Assembly: GCA_002632325.1 (NCBI GenBank)
Contig: NSJK01000013.1
Coordinates: 54,722 to 118,721 of the forward strand
Source of the DNA: Lysobacterales bacterium
Lineage (GTDB): Bacteria; Pseudomonadota; Gammaproteobacteria; Xanthomonadales; Rhodanobacteraceae
Reading direction: 5' to 3'
DNA length: 64,000 nt
Below, piece by piece: positions 15,545 to 24,333 of the stretch; within the stretch, counting starts at the first letter, position 1; each line of letters starts with the position of its first letter. The notes beneath the pieces were generated by a model. It ran no database searches. It was not told the origin of the DNA and saw only the letters and a list, made by a program, of their open reading frames with translations. The position numbers and the translations under genes are program-made.

Positions 15545-17454
15545 GCGCTGGCTTCTTCCACGCGGTCGCGGCCCAGGGCCTTGGCGCGATAGAGCGCCGC
15601 GTCGGCCCGTGCGACCAAGGCAGCCATGTCGCGATCGTGCGCTTCCAGTTCGGCCACGCCGATGCTCAGCGTGACGCGCTCACCCGGGCCCAGCCAATTG
15701 AATTCCTGTTTCGCGGCATGCTGGCGTACACGCTCGGCCACTTCGTGGGCGGCAACGAGGCCGGCGCCCGGCAGCACCGCGAGAAATTCCTCGCCGCCGC
15801 TGCGGCCGAGCAGGTCACCATCGCGCAGGGTCTGTGCGCAGCCGTGTGCGATTTCGCGCAGCACGCGATCACCGGCCGGATGGCCGAAGCGATCGTTGAC
15901 GCGCTTGAAGTGGTCGAGGTCGATCGCCAGCACGCTCAGCGTTCCTCCGCTCGCGCGCGCCTCGCGCAGGGCGGCAGGCACCGCCTGTTTGAGGCCGCGC
16001 AGGTTGAGGACCTCGGTCAAGACGTCAACGGAGGCCGCGCGTCGCCAGCTGCGCAGGCGTGCCAGTTGGCGCAGGGCGATCGCGCCAAGCGCAATCAGCA
16101 GCGTTACCAGCAGGGCCAGTGCCAGACGTTGCCATTGGCGCGCACGCTCGAGGGTCTCGAGCTGGCGCTCCTGAGTCGCCTTGTCGTTCTTGAGACGCTG
16201 GTTTTCCAGTCGCGCGCGGTCGGTCTCGAATTGCTCGCGCAGGATCTGCGTGCGCTGGTCGTTGCGCTCCCTGACGTTGCGGTCGTGCATGGTGAGGTAA
16301 TGCTTGTATGCAGCGAGCGCGGCGGCCGGGGCCTGCAGTGCTTCCTGTGCGTGCGCCTGAGCCAGATAGAGCCGCTCGAGATAGCGCGTGTTGGCGTTTC
16401 GCTCGAGGCGGGTCTGTGCGAGCGAGTATTCCTCAAGCGCCTTGCGCCACTGGCCCAGACCGGCATGGGCGCGCCCGCGCTCGAAGGCGATCATGCCGGT
16501 CCCGCTGGCGTGATCGAGGCGGGCGTACTCGGCGGCGGCGTCCTGCAGCAATCCGAGTGCTTCCTCGTTGCGCTTGAGGTCGACGAGAGTCGAGCCCATC
16601 GCCAGTTTCGCTGCTGCCTGATCGGCATCGGCATCGGTCTTGTCAGCGAGGGCAAGGGCACGCTTGTACGTGGTCAGGGCCTCCTCGTAGTGGCCTGACT
16701 CCTGCTCCGAGTAGCCCAGGTTCAAGACCGAAACAAACAACGAGGCGTGGTCACCGACTTCCTGTTGATGTGCAATGGCCAGTTCGAGGTATTCATGTGC
16801 CTTGTCCTGATCGCCCAGACGACGGTAGGTGATGCCGATATCCTGAAGCGTGCGGTTGGCCGACTCATCCATATCGAGTTGCGTGAACAGTCGGCGTGCT
16901 TCGATCGAATCGGCCAGAGCCTTGCCGTAATGACCGAGCACCGACTCCATGTTGCCGCGTGCCTGCAGTCCCTGGGCCAGTGCCGCATCGTCGTCATCGG
17001 TACGGGCGAGCTTGATGCCGCGTTCGAGGCTTGCCAAGGCAACGTTCGAGCCTTCGAGGATGTCTTCGTAAGACGCGCGGCAGTAGAGAAAGCGCGCAGC
17101 CGCGCCGTGGTCGCGTGCAGTCAGCGCTGCGTCGAACTGGCGCTGGGCAAAGTCTCGCCCCTGCGCATAGGCGTTGCCGTAGTCGAGAGAGCAGTTGATG
17201 GTGTCCACAAGCCGCTTGCGGTGTTCGTCGCCCGCAGGCAGCAAGGTTTGCAGGCGCGCCACCGCTTCGCGTGCCTGCGGCACGCTCGTGGCCAGAAGAT
17301 CGCCGCCATCAAGGCGCTTGAACAAGGCGTCGAACTCGGCTGCCGCTGCTGACGCAGCTGGCGTCGTGTTGGCCAGCGGCGTTGTCGCGATCGCATGGAG
17401 CGGGAGCAGCGCGGCCAGCAACAGGATGGGCCATCCCGGTCCGGGTGGAGACAT
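15511..17454 (-). CDS. TPR-sensor diguanylate cyclase (GGDEF)
   Basis: A 647-residue protein with a signal-like N-terminus, a ~400-residue periplasmic TPR array (MESVLGHYGKALADSIEA, LGYSEQESGHYEEALTTYKR), a coiled coil, a membrane helix at about 444-463 (LALALLVTLLIALGAIAL) and a C-terminal GGDEF domain. The active-site loop is GGEEF (553-557), a functional variant, with an RxxD inhibitory site (RDGD, 544-547) five residues ahead, so product inhibition is likely. It should make c-di-GMP in response to an extracytoplasmic cue. The domain order matches widespread Lysobacterales TPR-GGDEF receptors. The gene stands alone and overlaps the convergent transglycosylase gene by 34 bp. Confidence 0.92.
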   Translation of the reverse strand: MSPPGPGWPILLLAALLPLHAIATTPLANTTPAASAAAAEFDALFKRLDGGDLLATSVPQAREAVARLQTLLPAGDEHRKRLVDTINCSLDYGNAYAQGRDFAQRQFDAALTARDHGAAARFLYCRASYEDILEGSNVALASLERGIKLARTDDDDAALAQGLQARGNMESVLGHYGKALADSIEARRLFTQLDMDESANRTLQDIGITYRRLGDQDKAHEYLELAIAHQQEVGDHASLFVSVLNLGYSEQESGHYEEALTTYKRALALADKTDADADQAAAKLAMGSTLVDLKRNEEALGLLQDAAAEYARLDHASGTGMIAFERGRAHAGLGQWRKALEEYSLAQTRLERNANTRYLERLYLAQAHAQEALQAPAAALAAYKHYLTMHDRNVRERNDQRTQILREQFETDRARLENQRLKNDKATQERQLETLERARQWQRLALALLVTLLIALGAIALRQLARLRSWRRAASVDVLTEVLNLRGLKQAVPAALREARASGGTLSVLAIDLDHFKRVNDRFGHPAGDRVLREIAHGCAQTLRDGDLLGRSGGEEFLAVLPGAGLVAAHEVAERVRQHAAKQEFNWLGPGERVTLSIGVAELEAHDRDMAALVARADAALYRAKALGRDRVEEASAYERGGDAAPP

Positions 17455-17580
17455 GTCGATGGCGATACCACACGGGCAGGCAAGGAAACACGGCAGTCTA
17501 TGCGTGTGCTCGGCAGGTGTCTGTCGATGTGATTGTCAACATTTGCAACAAGGTCGGTTCGGGCCTTGCGCACTGCGGGT

Positions 17581-18750
17581 TCAAGTGCCCGTCGTGCTCG
17601 GCGCGGGACGCTGCGCGACGCTGAGGTCGACGGCGAACGGCTGACCGCCGCGCTGGCCGGTCAGATGCGCCTTGCTGCCGGGCTTGATCGCGGCTTCGCG
17701 GTTGAGCAGATCCATCTGATCGCTGATCGCGTTGCCGTCGAGTGTGAGCAGGATGTCGCCGGCCTGCAGGCCGGCATGGGCGGCAGGACTGTCGGGCACG
17801 ATGCGCACGAGCAGGGCGCCCGGCTGCCGTGGTTCACCGTTGCCTTGCGGCACGTCGGTGTAGTCGGCGCCGAGCCAGCCGCGGATCACGTGGCCATGCT
17901 GGATGATCTCATCGAGCACCACCTTCACCGTGGCGACCGGAATCGCGAAACCGATGCCCTCGGGCATCTGCGGTGCACGGCTGCTTTCCGAGCGGATCGG
18001 CGTCGCATAGACCGCGGTGTTGATGCCGACCAGGTCGCCTTCCGAGTCGACCAGGGCGCCGCCGGAGTTACCGGCGTTGATCGCCGCGTCGGTCTGGATG
18101 AAGTCCTCGAATGCGGACATCTTGAGCTGCCGGCCAGTGGCGCTGATGATCCCCATGGTCACGGTCTTGCCGACGCCGGCGGGATTGCCGATCGCGAGCA
18201 CGACGTCGCCGACTTCGGCAGGCCTGCCGTCGCGCACCGCGATGGTCGGCAGGTTGCGGGCATCGATGCGCAGCACGGCCAGGTCGGTTTCGACGTCGGT
18301 GCCGACCACCTCGGCGCGCTGCACGCGACCATCATCGAGCGCAACCTGGATGTCGTCGGCGCCGGAGATCACATGATTGTTGGTGAGCACATAGCCATCA
18401 GCACCGAAGATCACGCCAGAGCCCAAGCTCTGATCGCGGCGCGGAATCACTGGGCCGGCCACGTAACCGAGCAGGCGTTGGCTGAGCGGGTCGAAGACCG
18501 GCAGCGGCCGACGCCAGTTGCTTGCGGTGATGCGGTTGGCGTAGATATTGACGACCGCGGGCGATGCGCGTGCCACTGCACTTGCATACGAGGCCGGACC
18601 ATGCGTGCCGACTGCAGCGTCGCCGTGTGTGCCACGCAATCGATCGACCATGCGCGGTGCGAACACGCTGAGCAGGAACGCAGCAGCGAGCCCGACCACC
18701 ACGCAGCGGACGATGAAGACCGCGAAGTTGAAGAGGGGACGATTGTGCAT
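17581..18750 (-). CDS. DegS/HtrA-type periplasmic serine protease
   Basis: A 389-residue membrane-anchored protease. One N-terminal helix (about 11-30) is followed by a trypsin-like domain with the full triad: His126 (VLTNNHVISG), Asp156 (ETDLAVLRID) and Ser229 (NAGNSGGAL). A single PDZ domain (about 290-378) ends the protein. One PDZ plus a membrane anchor is the DegS layout rather than DegP, which suggests regulated cleavage of an anti-sigma factor such as RseA when misfolded outer-membrane proteins bind the PDZ; that role is inferred from architecture. No rseA or rpoE gene is adjacent. It is divergent from the petABC operon. Confidence 0.9.
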   Translation of the reverse strand: MHNRPLFNFAVFIVRCVVVGLAAAFLLSVFAPRMVDRLRGTHGDAAVGTHGPASYASAVARASPAVVNIYANRITASNWRRPLPVFDPLSQRLLGYVAGPVIPRRDQSLGSGVIFGADGYVLTNNHVISGADDIQVALDDGRVQRAEVVGTDVETDLAVLRIDARNLPTIAVRDGRPAEVGDVVLAIGNPAGVGKTVTMGIISATGRQLKMSAFEDFIQTDAAINAGNSGGALVDSEGDLVGINTAVYATPIRSESSRAPQMPEGIGFAIPVATVKVVLDEIIQHGHVIRGWLGADYTDVPQGNGEPRQPGALLVRIVPDSPAAHAGLQAGDILLTLDGNAISDQMDLLNREAAIKPGSKAHLTGQRGGQPFAVDLSVAQRPAPSTTGT

Positions 18751-18795
18751 GTCAGAGCGACGTCGCTGCGTCCGGATCGGGCGTGGTCGCTTCGA

Positions 18796-18824
18796 TTGTG
18801 CGGGTGAGAAGCGTTCGATAAACT
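18796..18824 (+). promoter_or_regulatory. Candidate promoter for petABC
   Basis: TTGTGC (18796-18801) and TAAACT (18819-18824) with a 17-bp spacer lie about 170 bp ahead of petA in the only AT-richer patch of the interval. The boxes match the sigma-70 consensus only partly. Confidence 0.35.
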
Positions 18825-18992
18825 AACACGATTTTGGGGATCCGCTTGCGCGTGTGCAGGCGCGGATCGTCACCAACACGGCAAGCTGGCGGGTTGTTGG
18901 CGGGGCGTTGCGGCTGATTGGCCGCGGGATCATGAAGCACGTGCGCTTGCGCGCGTTCACGGGTTTGCAGCGAGAGTGACAGCGGAGTTCAG

Positions 18993-19598
18993 ATGGCAAA
19001 CGATGCTGTGGTGGACAAGGGCCGACGCCGGTTCTTGACAGCGACGACTGCGGTCGTCGGCGGAGCGGGGGCGGCGGTGGCCGCGGTGCCGTTCATCAAG
19101 TCCTGGGAGCCCAGTGCGAAGGCGAAGTCCGCCGGAGCGCCCGTGCTCGCCGACATCAGCAAGATCGAGGCAGGGCAGAAGGTCACCTTCGCCTGGCGTG
19201 GCCTGCCCGTATTCGTCGTCAATCGCACCAAGGCGCAGCTCGATGCGTTGCCGGGCGAGGACACGCACCTGCGTGATCCCAAGTCGGACAACACCGCGCA
19301 GCAGCCCGAGTACGCCAAGAACGAGTGGCGCTCGATCAAGCCCGAGTGGCTGGTGATGGTCGCCATCTGCACGCACCTGGGCTGCGTGCCGGACTTCTAT
19401 CCCGAGATCAAGCCCGAGCCGTTCGATCCGAATTGGAAGGGCGGTTTCTACTGCCCCTGCCACAAGTCGCGCTACGACATCGCCGGTCGCGTGTTCGACG
19501 GTGTGCCGGCCCCGGCCAACATGCCGATTCCGCCCTACCACTTCGTCGATGACACCCACATCCTCATTGGCGTGGATCCCGGCAAGGAGGTGGCGTGA
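18993..19598 (+). CDS. petA: Ubiquinol-cytochrome c reductase, Rieske iron-sulfur subunit
   Basis: A 201-residue subunit of the bc1 complex that takes an electron from ubiquinol through its 2Fe-2S cluster. An N-terminal twin-arginine-like segment (KGRRRFLTATTAVVGG) doubles as the membrane anchor. The cluster ligands are in CTHLGC (126-131) and CPCHKS (154-159): two Cys and two His, plus the disulfide cysteines. The 34-residue insertion between the transmembrane helix and the head is typical of proteobacteria. GTGATG links it to petB: the stop overlaps the petB ATG by one base. First gene of the petABC operon. Confidence 0.97.
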   Translation: MANDAVVDKGRRRFLTATTAVVGGAGAAVAAVPFIKSWEPSAKAKSAGAPVLADISKIEAGQKVTFAWRGLPVFVVNRTKAQLDALPGEDTHLRDPKSDNTAQQPEYAKNEWRSIKPEWLVMVAICTHLGCVPDFYPEIKPEPFDPNWKGGFYCPCHKSRYDIAGRVFDGVPAPANMPIPPYHFVDDTHILIGVDPGKEVA

Positions 19599-20902
19599 TG
19601 GGCGCCCCGATGACTCGCATCCAGACCAACAGCCGCGTGATCAACTGGATCGAGGATCGCCTGCCGATCTTCTCGTTCCTGAACGCACACACCGGTGGCT
19701 ACTACGCACCCAAGAATTTCAACCTTTGGTATTACTTCGGTTCGCTCGCCCTGCTGGTGCTGGTCAATCAGATCCTGACCGGCATCTTCCTCACGATGAA
19801 CTACAAGCCCAGCGCTGCCGAGGCCTTCGCTTCGGTCGAGTACATCATGCGCGACGTGGAGTGGGGCTGGCTGATCCGCTACATGCATTCGACCGGCGCT
19901 TCGCTGTTCTTCGTCGTGGTCTACCTGCACATGTTCCGCGGCATGATGTACGGCTCGTACAAGAAACCGCGCGAGTTGGTGTGGATCCTGGGCATGCTGA
20001 TCTTCCTCGCGCTGATGGCCGAGGCGTTCATGGGCTACGTGCTGCCGTGGGGCAACATGTCGTTCTGGGGCGCCAAGGTCATCATCTCGCTGTTCGGCAC
20101 GATTCCCTGGATCGGTGAGTCGCTGGTGGAGTGGATCATGGGCGATTACCTGCCCGCCGATGCCACCCTCAACCGATTCTTCGCACTGCACGTGATTGCG
20201 CTGCCGCTGGTGTTGTTGTTCCTGGTGGTGTTGCACCTGGCGGCGCTGCACGAAGTCGGCTCCAACAACCCCGACGGCGTTGAGATCAAGGCGAAGAAGG
20301 GTGCAGATGGCAAGCCGCTCGATGGCATTCCGTTCCATCCTTACTACACGGTCAAGGACATCTTCGGCACCGGTTTCTTCCTGATGATCGCCGCCTTCAT
20401 CATCTTCTATGCGCCGACCTTCGGTGGTTGGTTCCTCGAGCACGACAACTACATCCCGGCCAACAATCTGGCCACGCCCTCGCACATCAAACCGGTGTGG
20501 TACTTCACACCGTTCTACGCAATCCTGCGCATGGTGCCCTCGCTGTTCGGCACCGCGATCTGGGGCGTGCTGGCGATGTTCGGCTCGATCGCGTTGTTGT
20601 TCTTCCTGCCATGGATCGATGCCGGAAAGGTCAAGTCGGTGCGCTATCGCGGCCTTGGCTACAAGATCGCCCTCGGGCTGTTTGCGGTGTCGTTCATCAT
20701 GCTCGCCGCAGTGGGTGCTGGCGTGGTTGGCGAGCTCATTCCCGAGTGGTTCGGCACCCATGTCGATGCCACCGCGATCGAGAACCTGTTCGGCCGCTTC
20801 TGGACGATCATCTACTTCGGCTTCTTCGTCTTCCTGTGGTTCTACAGCCGCGGAATGGAAAAGACCAAGCCGGTGCCGGAACGGGTGACCACCCATGACT
20901 AA
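19598..20902 (+). CDS. petB: Ubiquinol-cytochrome c reductase, cytochrome b subunit
   Basis: A 434-residue, eight-helix membrane protein that carries haems bL and bH and the Qo/Qi quinone sites. Recognisable segments are NLWYYFGSLALLVLVNQILTG, the haem-ligand helix RYMHSTGASLFFVVVYLHMFRG, and GYVLPWGNMSFWGA, followed by PEW-type residues of the Qo region (here TPFYAILRMVPSLFG). AGGAGG sits 7 bases before the ATG at 19598, which decides the start over the overlapping GTG. It is translationally coupled to petA and overlaps petC by 8 bp. Confidence 0.97.
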   Translation: MGAPMTRIQTNSRVINWIEDRLPIFSFLNAHTGGYYAPKNFNLWYYFGSLALLVLVNQILTGIFLTMNYKPSAAEAFASVEYIMRDVEWGWLIRYMHSTGASLFFVVVYLHMFRGMMYGSYKKPRELVWILGMLIFLALMAEAFMGYVLPWGNMSFWGAKVIISLFGTIPWIGESLVEWIMGDYLPADATLNRFFALHVIALPLVLLFLVVLHLAALHEVGSNNPDGVEIKAKKGADGKPLDGIPFHPYYTVKDIFGTGFFLMIAAFIIFYAPTFGGWFLEHDNYIPANNLATPSHIKPVWYFTPFYAILRMVPSLFGTAIWGVLAMFGSIALLFFLPWIDAGKVKSVRYRGLGYKIALGLFAVSFIMLAAVGAGVVGELIPEWFGTHVDATAIENLFGRFWTIIYFGFFVFLWFYSRGMEKTKPVPERVTTHD

Positions 20903-21665
20903 GCCAACGATCGTGTCCGTGGGGAAGACGATGCTCATGAAGTTCGCGATCGCGCTGACGATGGGACTGGCGGTGCTCGGCCCGGTGCAGGCTTCCGAAG
21001 GTGGGGCCTTGCAGTCGGCCAACGTCTCGCTCGACGACGTGGCCTCAATGCAGCGTGGCGCCAAGCTCTACTTCAATTACTGCTCGGGCTGCCACTCGCT
21101 GCAATATCTGCGCTATTCGCGCATCGCCGAGGATCTCAAGCTCGACCGCAAGGACGTCGAAGCGAACCTGATCTTCACCGGCGCGAAGTTCGGTGAGCCG
21201 GCGCTCAGTCACATGCCGGCTGACGACGCGACCAAGTGGTTCGGCAAGGCGCCGCCGGATCTGTCGCTGGAAGCGCGTTCCAAGGGTGCAGACTGGATCT
21301 ACAGCTATCTCAAGTCGTTCTACATCGACCCGAGCCGGCCGCTGGGCTGGAACAACACGGTGTTCGAGAATGCCTCGATGCCCAACGCGCTGTGGGAACT
21401 GCAGGGCTTGCAGACTGCGGTGCGCAAGGCCGGCGTCAAGGAAGGAGAGGGTGCGATCGAGCGGCTCGAGGTGAGCACGCCGGGGCGTCAGGATGCGGCA
21501 GCATTCGACCGCACCGTCCGCGACATCACCGCCTTCCTCGAATACGCCGCCGAGCCGGCAGCGCTCAAGCGGGAATCGATGGGTGTGTGGGTGTTGCTCT
21601 ATCTCGCCCTGTTCACCCTGCTTGCCTACTTCCTCAAGCACGAGTTCTGGAAAGACGTGCATTGA
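20895..21665 (+). CDS. petC: Ubiquinol-cytochrome c reductase, cytochrome c1 subunit
   Basis: A 256-residue subunit that passes electrons from the Rieske protein to soluble cytochrome c. The haem-binding CSGCH is at 63-67, and a C-terminal anchor helix (VWVLLYLALFTLLAYFL, about 230-248) is followed by a charged tail. The signal peptide (MKFAIALTMGLAVLGPVQA) would fit a start at either the ATG at 20895 or an internal ATG near 20931-20937; I kept the first because it overlaps petB. Last gene of the operon; a GC-rich hairpin follows. Confidence 0.95.
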   Translation: MTKPTIVSVGKTMLMKFAIALTMGLAVLGPVQASEGGALQSANVSLDDVASMQRGAKLYFNYCSGCHSLQYLRYSRIAEDLKLDRKDVEANLIFTGAKFGEPALSHMPADDATKWFGKAPPDLSLEARSKGADWIYSYLKSFYIDPSRPLGWNNTVFENASMPNALWELQGLQTAVRKAGVKEGEGAIERLEVSTPGRQDAAAFDRTVRDITAFLEYAAEPAALKRESMGVWVLLYLALFTLLAYFLKHEFWKDVH

Positions 21666-21686
21666 GCTGACGTGATCGCCACGCGC

Positions 21687-21710
21687 CGCCCCGGATCATC
21701 AGACGGGGCG
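21687..21710 (+). terminator. Hairpin after petC
   Basis: A perfect 7-bp stem CGCCCCG/CGGGGCG with a 10-base loop, 21 bp after the petC stop. No T-run follows. Confidence 0.45.
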
Positions 21711-21956
21711 CTGCGCGTCTGTGGCTCCCGCCTCCGTTTCGGGAGCCCCTTGCGGGTCCCGCAGGACCACGCTGTCGCCGTCTGAAGGCGGGGTTTGCCG
21801 GTCCGGTCCGCCGAATTGGCCGCGTGGCCGCAGGATCTGTCCGAGTATTTGTCGTTATAAATCAAGTACGTGTGCCGTTGTCGAAGGGCGTTCTAGGCGA
21901 GCGCGGCTGCCCCGTAGTACATTCCGGCGCCACGGCTGGGGAGAGGGGACGACGGC

Positions 21957-22580
21957 ATGGCTTTGAACCAACGCTCGCGGACGGTGCTGACCTTGTATTC
22001 GGCTCAGGACTGCGTCCACGGACATCGTGTGCGCATGACCCTTGCCGCCAAGGGCGTGACCTACGACCACGTGCTGGTCGATCTGGCCGCACCACCTGCC
22101 GACCTGCTCGAACTCAATCCCTACCATTCCGTGCCGACCCTGGTCGACCGCGATCTGGTCCTGTACGACACCTCGGTGATTTGCGAATACCTTGATGAGC
22201 GCTATCCACACCCGCCCCTGATGCCGGTCGACCCGCTGTCGCGTGCGCGCCTGCGTCTGGCGATCGTGCGCATTGAAAACGACTGGCTGACCTTGGTCGA
22301 GGACATCGAGGCGGGCGGCAAGGCCGCTGATGCCGCGCGCAAAAGCCTGCGTGAGGAGATGATCCGAAACGCGCCCGCGTTCAAGGCTTCGCGCTTCTTT
22401 CTCAGCCCCGAGATCAGTCTCGCCGATTGCGCGGTCGCGCCGCTGGTCTGGCGCTTGAATCACCTGGGCGTGCAACTGCCCAAGGAGGCGCAGGCGGTGA
22501 TCGACTATGGTGAGCGGATCTTCCAGAGTCAGGGATTCGCGCGCAGCCTGAGCCCGCTGGAACGGGCAATGCGCGCATGA
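21957..22580 (+). CDS. sspA: Stringent starvation protein A (GST-fold)
   Basis: A 207-residue GST-like protein. The N-terminal thioredoxin-fold half (TLYSAQDCVHGHRVRMTLAAK, NPYHSVPTLVDRDLVLYDTS, ICEYLDERYPHPPLMP) and the all-helical C-terminal half match SspA. SspA binds RNA polymerase and alters transcription in stationary phase and acid stress; the enzymatic GST activity is usually lost. It sits between petC and sspB, the normal gammaproteobacterial order, and is followed 46 bp later by sspB, so the pair is likely co-transcribed. The gap before it (291 bp) probably has its own promoter, with a TATAAA at 21856 as a weak candidate. Confidence 0.92.
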   Translation: MALNQRSRTVLTLYSAQDCVHGHRVRMTLAAKGVTYDHVLVDLAAPPADLLELNPYHSVPTLVDRDLVLYDTSVICEYLDERYPHPPLMPVDPLSRARLRLAIVRIENDWLTLVEDIEAGGKAADAARKSLREEMIRNAPAFKASRFFLSPEISLADCAVAPLVWRLNHLGVQLPKEAQAVIDYGERIFQSQGFARSLSPLERAMRA

Positions 22581-22626
22581 GCGAGCTTGCAGTCAGGCCT
22601 TGCCCGGGCAATCGTGCGTGAGCACC

Positions 22627-23019
22627 ATGGAAATGACGTCCAATCGTCCGTATCTGCTGCGGGCGCTGCGTGACTGGATCTGCGACAACGGTTTGACGCC
22701 TCATCTGCTGGTCGATGCCGGGATTGCCGGGGTGCGTGTACCTGCCTCCGCGGTCAAGGACGGCAAGGTCATCCTCAACATCGCCTCGCGCGCGGTCGGC
22801 CAGTTCGAGATCGACCAGCAGAGCGTGCATTTCCTCGCCCGCTTCGGTGGCGTCAGCCACAGTGTGGAAGTGCCGATGCACGCGGTGTTGGCGATCTACG
22901 CGCAGGAAAACAATCAGGGGATGATGTTCCAGCCCGAGGATGCACCGCCGGCCGACCCACCGCCCGCGCCGAGTCCCGAGGAGCCCCCCAAGCGTTCGCA
23001 TCTGCGCATCGTCAAGTAG
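22627..23019 (+). CDS. sspB: ClpXP specificity-enhancing factor SspB
   Basis: A 130-residue adaptor that delivers ssrA-tagged proteins to ClpXP. The core (SNRPYLLRALRDWICDNG, TPHLLVDA, GVRVPASAVKDGKVILNIA, then VHFLARFGGVSHSVEVPM and AVLAIYAQENNQGMMF) is family-typical. The acidic/proline-rich linker ends in a short ClpX-binding tail (RSHLRIVK), the known XB motif position. The ATG at 22627 or 22633 could start it; an upstream start at 22600 is unlikely. It follows sspA. Confidence 0.94.
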   Translation: MEMTSNRPYLLRALRDWICDNGLTPHLLVDAGIAGVRVPASAVKDGKVILNIASRAVGQFEIDQQSVHFLARFGGVSHSVEVPMHAVLAIYAQENNQGMMFQPEDAPPADPPPAPSPEEPPKRSHLRIVK

Positions 23020-23027
23020 CGCTGCGT

Positions 23028-23381
23028 CTATTTGACGACGTACAGGTGAGGCAGCGGGCGCGGCGCGGCTTCGGCTGTCGTCGCGGGCAACGGCAGACTC
23101 CAGCCGGCAAGGTGATGCCCTACCAGTTCGAGGTGGCCTGGGCGCCGATCGCTGCCGTCGACACTGACCTCGAAGGCGTAGCGTCGCAGCAACGACGGCA
23201 AGCCATCGCGCCAGACCAGTCGCACGCGGCGTACCGCGACGCTTTGGTCGAGGAGTTGCAGGCCCGCTTCGGCACACAGGCGGTGACCGTGGGCGATGGC
23301 GAATTCGCGGGCGCGCAGGACGTCCATCCAGGCCCATACCAGGCTGGCGATGGCGAGCAGGGCGATCAAGGTTGTGCTCAT
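23028..23381 (-). CDS. DUF3301 family membrane-anchored protein
   Basis: A 117-residue protein starting at an ATG (23379-23381) that opens into a membrane helix (TTLIALLAIASLVWAWMDV). The rest (REFAIAHGHRLCAEAGLQLLDQSVAV, LRRYAFEVSVDG, HLELVGHHL) matches DUF3301, a small gammaproteobacterial family of unknown role. It is convergent with sspB, ending 8 bp from that stop codon. Confidence 0.8.
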   Translation of the reverse strand: MSTTLIALLAIASLVWAWMDVLRAREFAIAHGHRLCAEAGLQLLDQSVAVRRVRLVWRDGLPSLLRRYAFEVSVDGSDRRPGHLELVGHHLAGWSLPLPATTAEAAPRPLPHLYVVK

Positions 23382-23532
23382 GGCCTCAGTGTGGGGGCAT
23401 GCGCGTCGGCCGACAAGCCGTGCGTGCGCAAGGCGCGCGGCTCGGTACAATCCCATCCGTGGTGCCGGGCGCGACATCGGGTTGCGTCGGCGTTCGCGAC
23501 TGTCGTGCGCAGCCGCGCACTGGAGGGGATCG

Positions 23533-24324
23533 ATGAAACTTGTTTTTCCTGGGGGAGAGCATGCAGCGTTCGAACTCGGCGAAGGTGTGGTGACGATCGG
23601 ACGGGATCGCGCCTGCACCGTCGTCATCGATCGCGACGGCATCGCGCCCAAGCACTGCGAAATCACGGCGCGAGGCGAAGAGGCCAGCGTACGCGCGCTC
23701 GATCCGACGCAGGCGACGGTGCTCAATGGTCGTCAGGTCGCAGCGGCGACACCGATCAAGGACGGTGATCTCATTGTCATCGGTCGGGTTGGTTGTTCCG
23801 TGGTGGGCGAGCGCAAGGAAGCGATCACGTCTCCCGCCGCCGAGCGCGATGCCAGCACGCGAGTGCGTTCGGCATTGCCGAAATTCGTGCTGCGTGGTGT
23901 TTCCGGGCCAACGCTCGGCAAGACCTTTGCAGTGACCAGTGGCGCGATCATCGGGCGTCAGGCCGATGCCGACATCGCTATCCCCGCTGACGAGGTTTCG
24001 CGCCAGCATGCACGCCTCAAGGTGACCGCCGATGGCGTGATGGTCGAGGATCTGGGTTCGGCCAACGGTACTTTCATCGGCAACCAGCGCGTGACCCAGA
24101 ATGCGCTGCTCAAGCCGGGCGATGAACTGCGTCTGGACACGATCCGCTTCCTGCTGATTGCACCGGGCATGGATGCGCGCCAGCAATCGGCGGCAGCCAA
24201 GCCGGAGCCGACAGCGGCGTCGGCGCCTGGCAAGGGTGGCAACAGTGCGTTGTGGATCGTGCTCGGCGTGCTGGTCGTCGCTGCGATCGCGGCCGTGGTG
24301 CTGCACCAACTCAAGTTTTTCTGA
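23533..24324 (+). CDS. Tandem FHA-domain protein with C-terminal membrane anchor
   Basis: A 263-residue protein with two forkhead-associated domains, at about 1-92 and 115-212. The second has the canonical GRQADADIAIP, SRQHARL and GSANGTFIGN phosphothreonine-binding features. The first is more divergent (GRDRACTVVID, KHCEI, ATVLNG). A single helix near the end (LWIVLGVLVVAAIAAVVL) anchors it with the FHA domains in the cytosol. GGAGGGG precedes the ATG. It should bind phosphothreonine proteins, and the Ser/Thr kinase at 2711-5512 is one possible source of ligand, though no physical link is shown. Convergent with nadC. Confidence 0.88.
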   Translation: MKLVFPGGEHAAFELGEGVVTIGRDRACTVVIDRDGIAPKHCEITARGEEASVRALDPTQATVLNGRQVAAATPIKDGDLIVIGRVGCSVVGERKEAITSPAAERDASTRVRSALPKFVLRGVSGPTLGKTFAVTSGAIIGRQADADIAIPADEVSRQHARLKVTADGVMVEDLGSANGTFIGNQRVTQNALLKPGDELRLDTIRFLLIAPGMDARQQSAAAKPEPTAASAPGKGGNSALWIVLGVLVVAAIAAVVLHQLKFF

Positions 24325-24333
24325 GCAATCCGC

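Noticed and set aside
19535..21064. A 509-codon open frame antisense to petB and petC
   Set aside because: It is a GC-rich shadow: repetitive His/Gln/Asp/Glu composition, no family match, and complete overlap with highly conserved genes.
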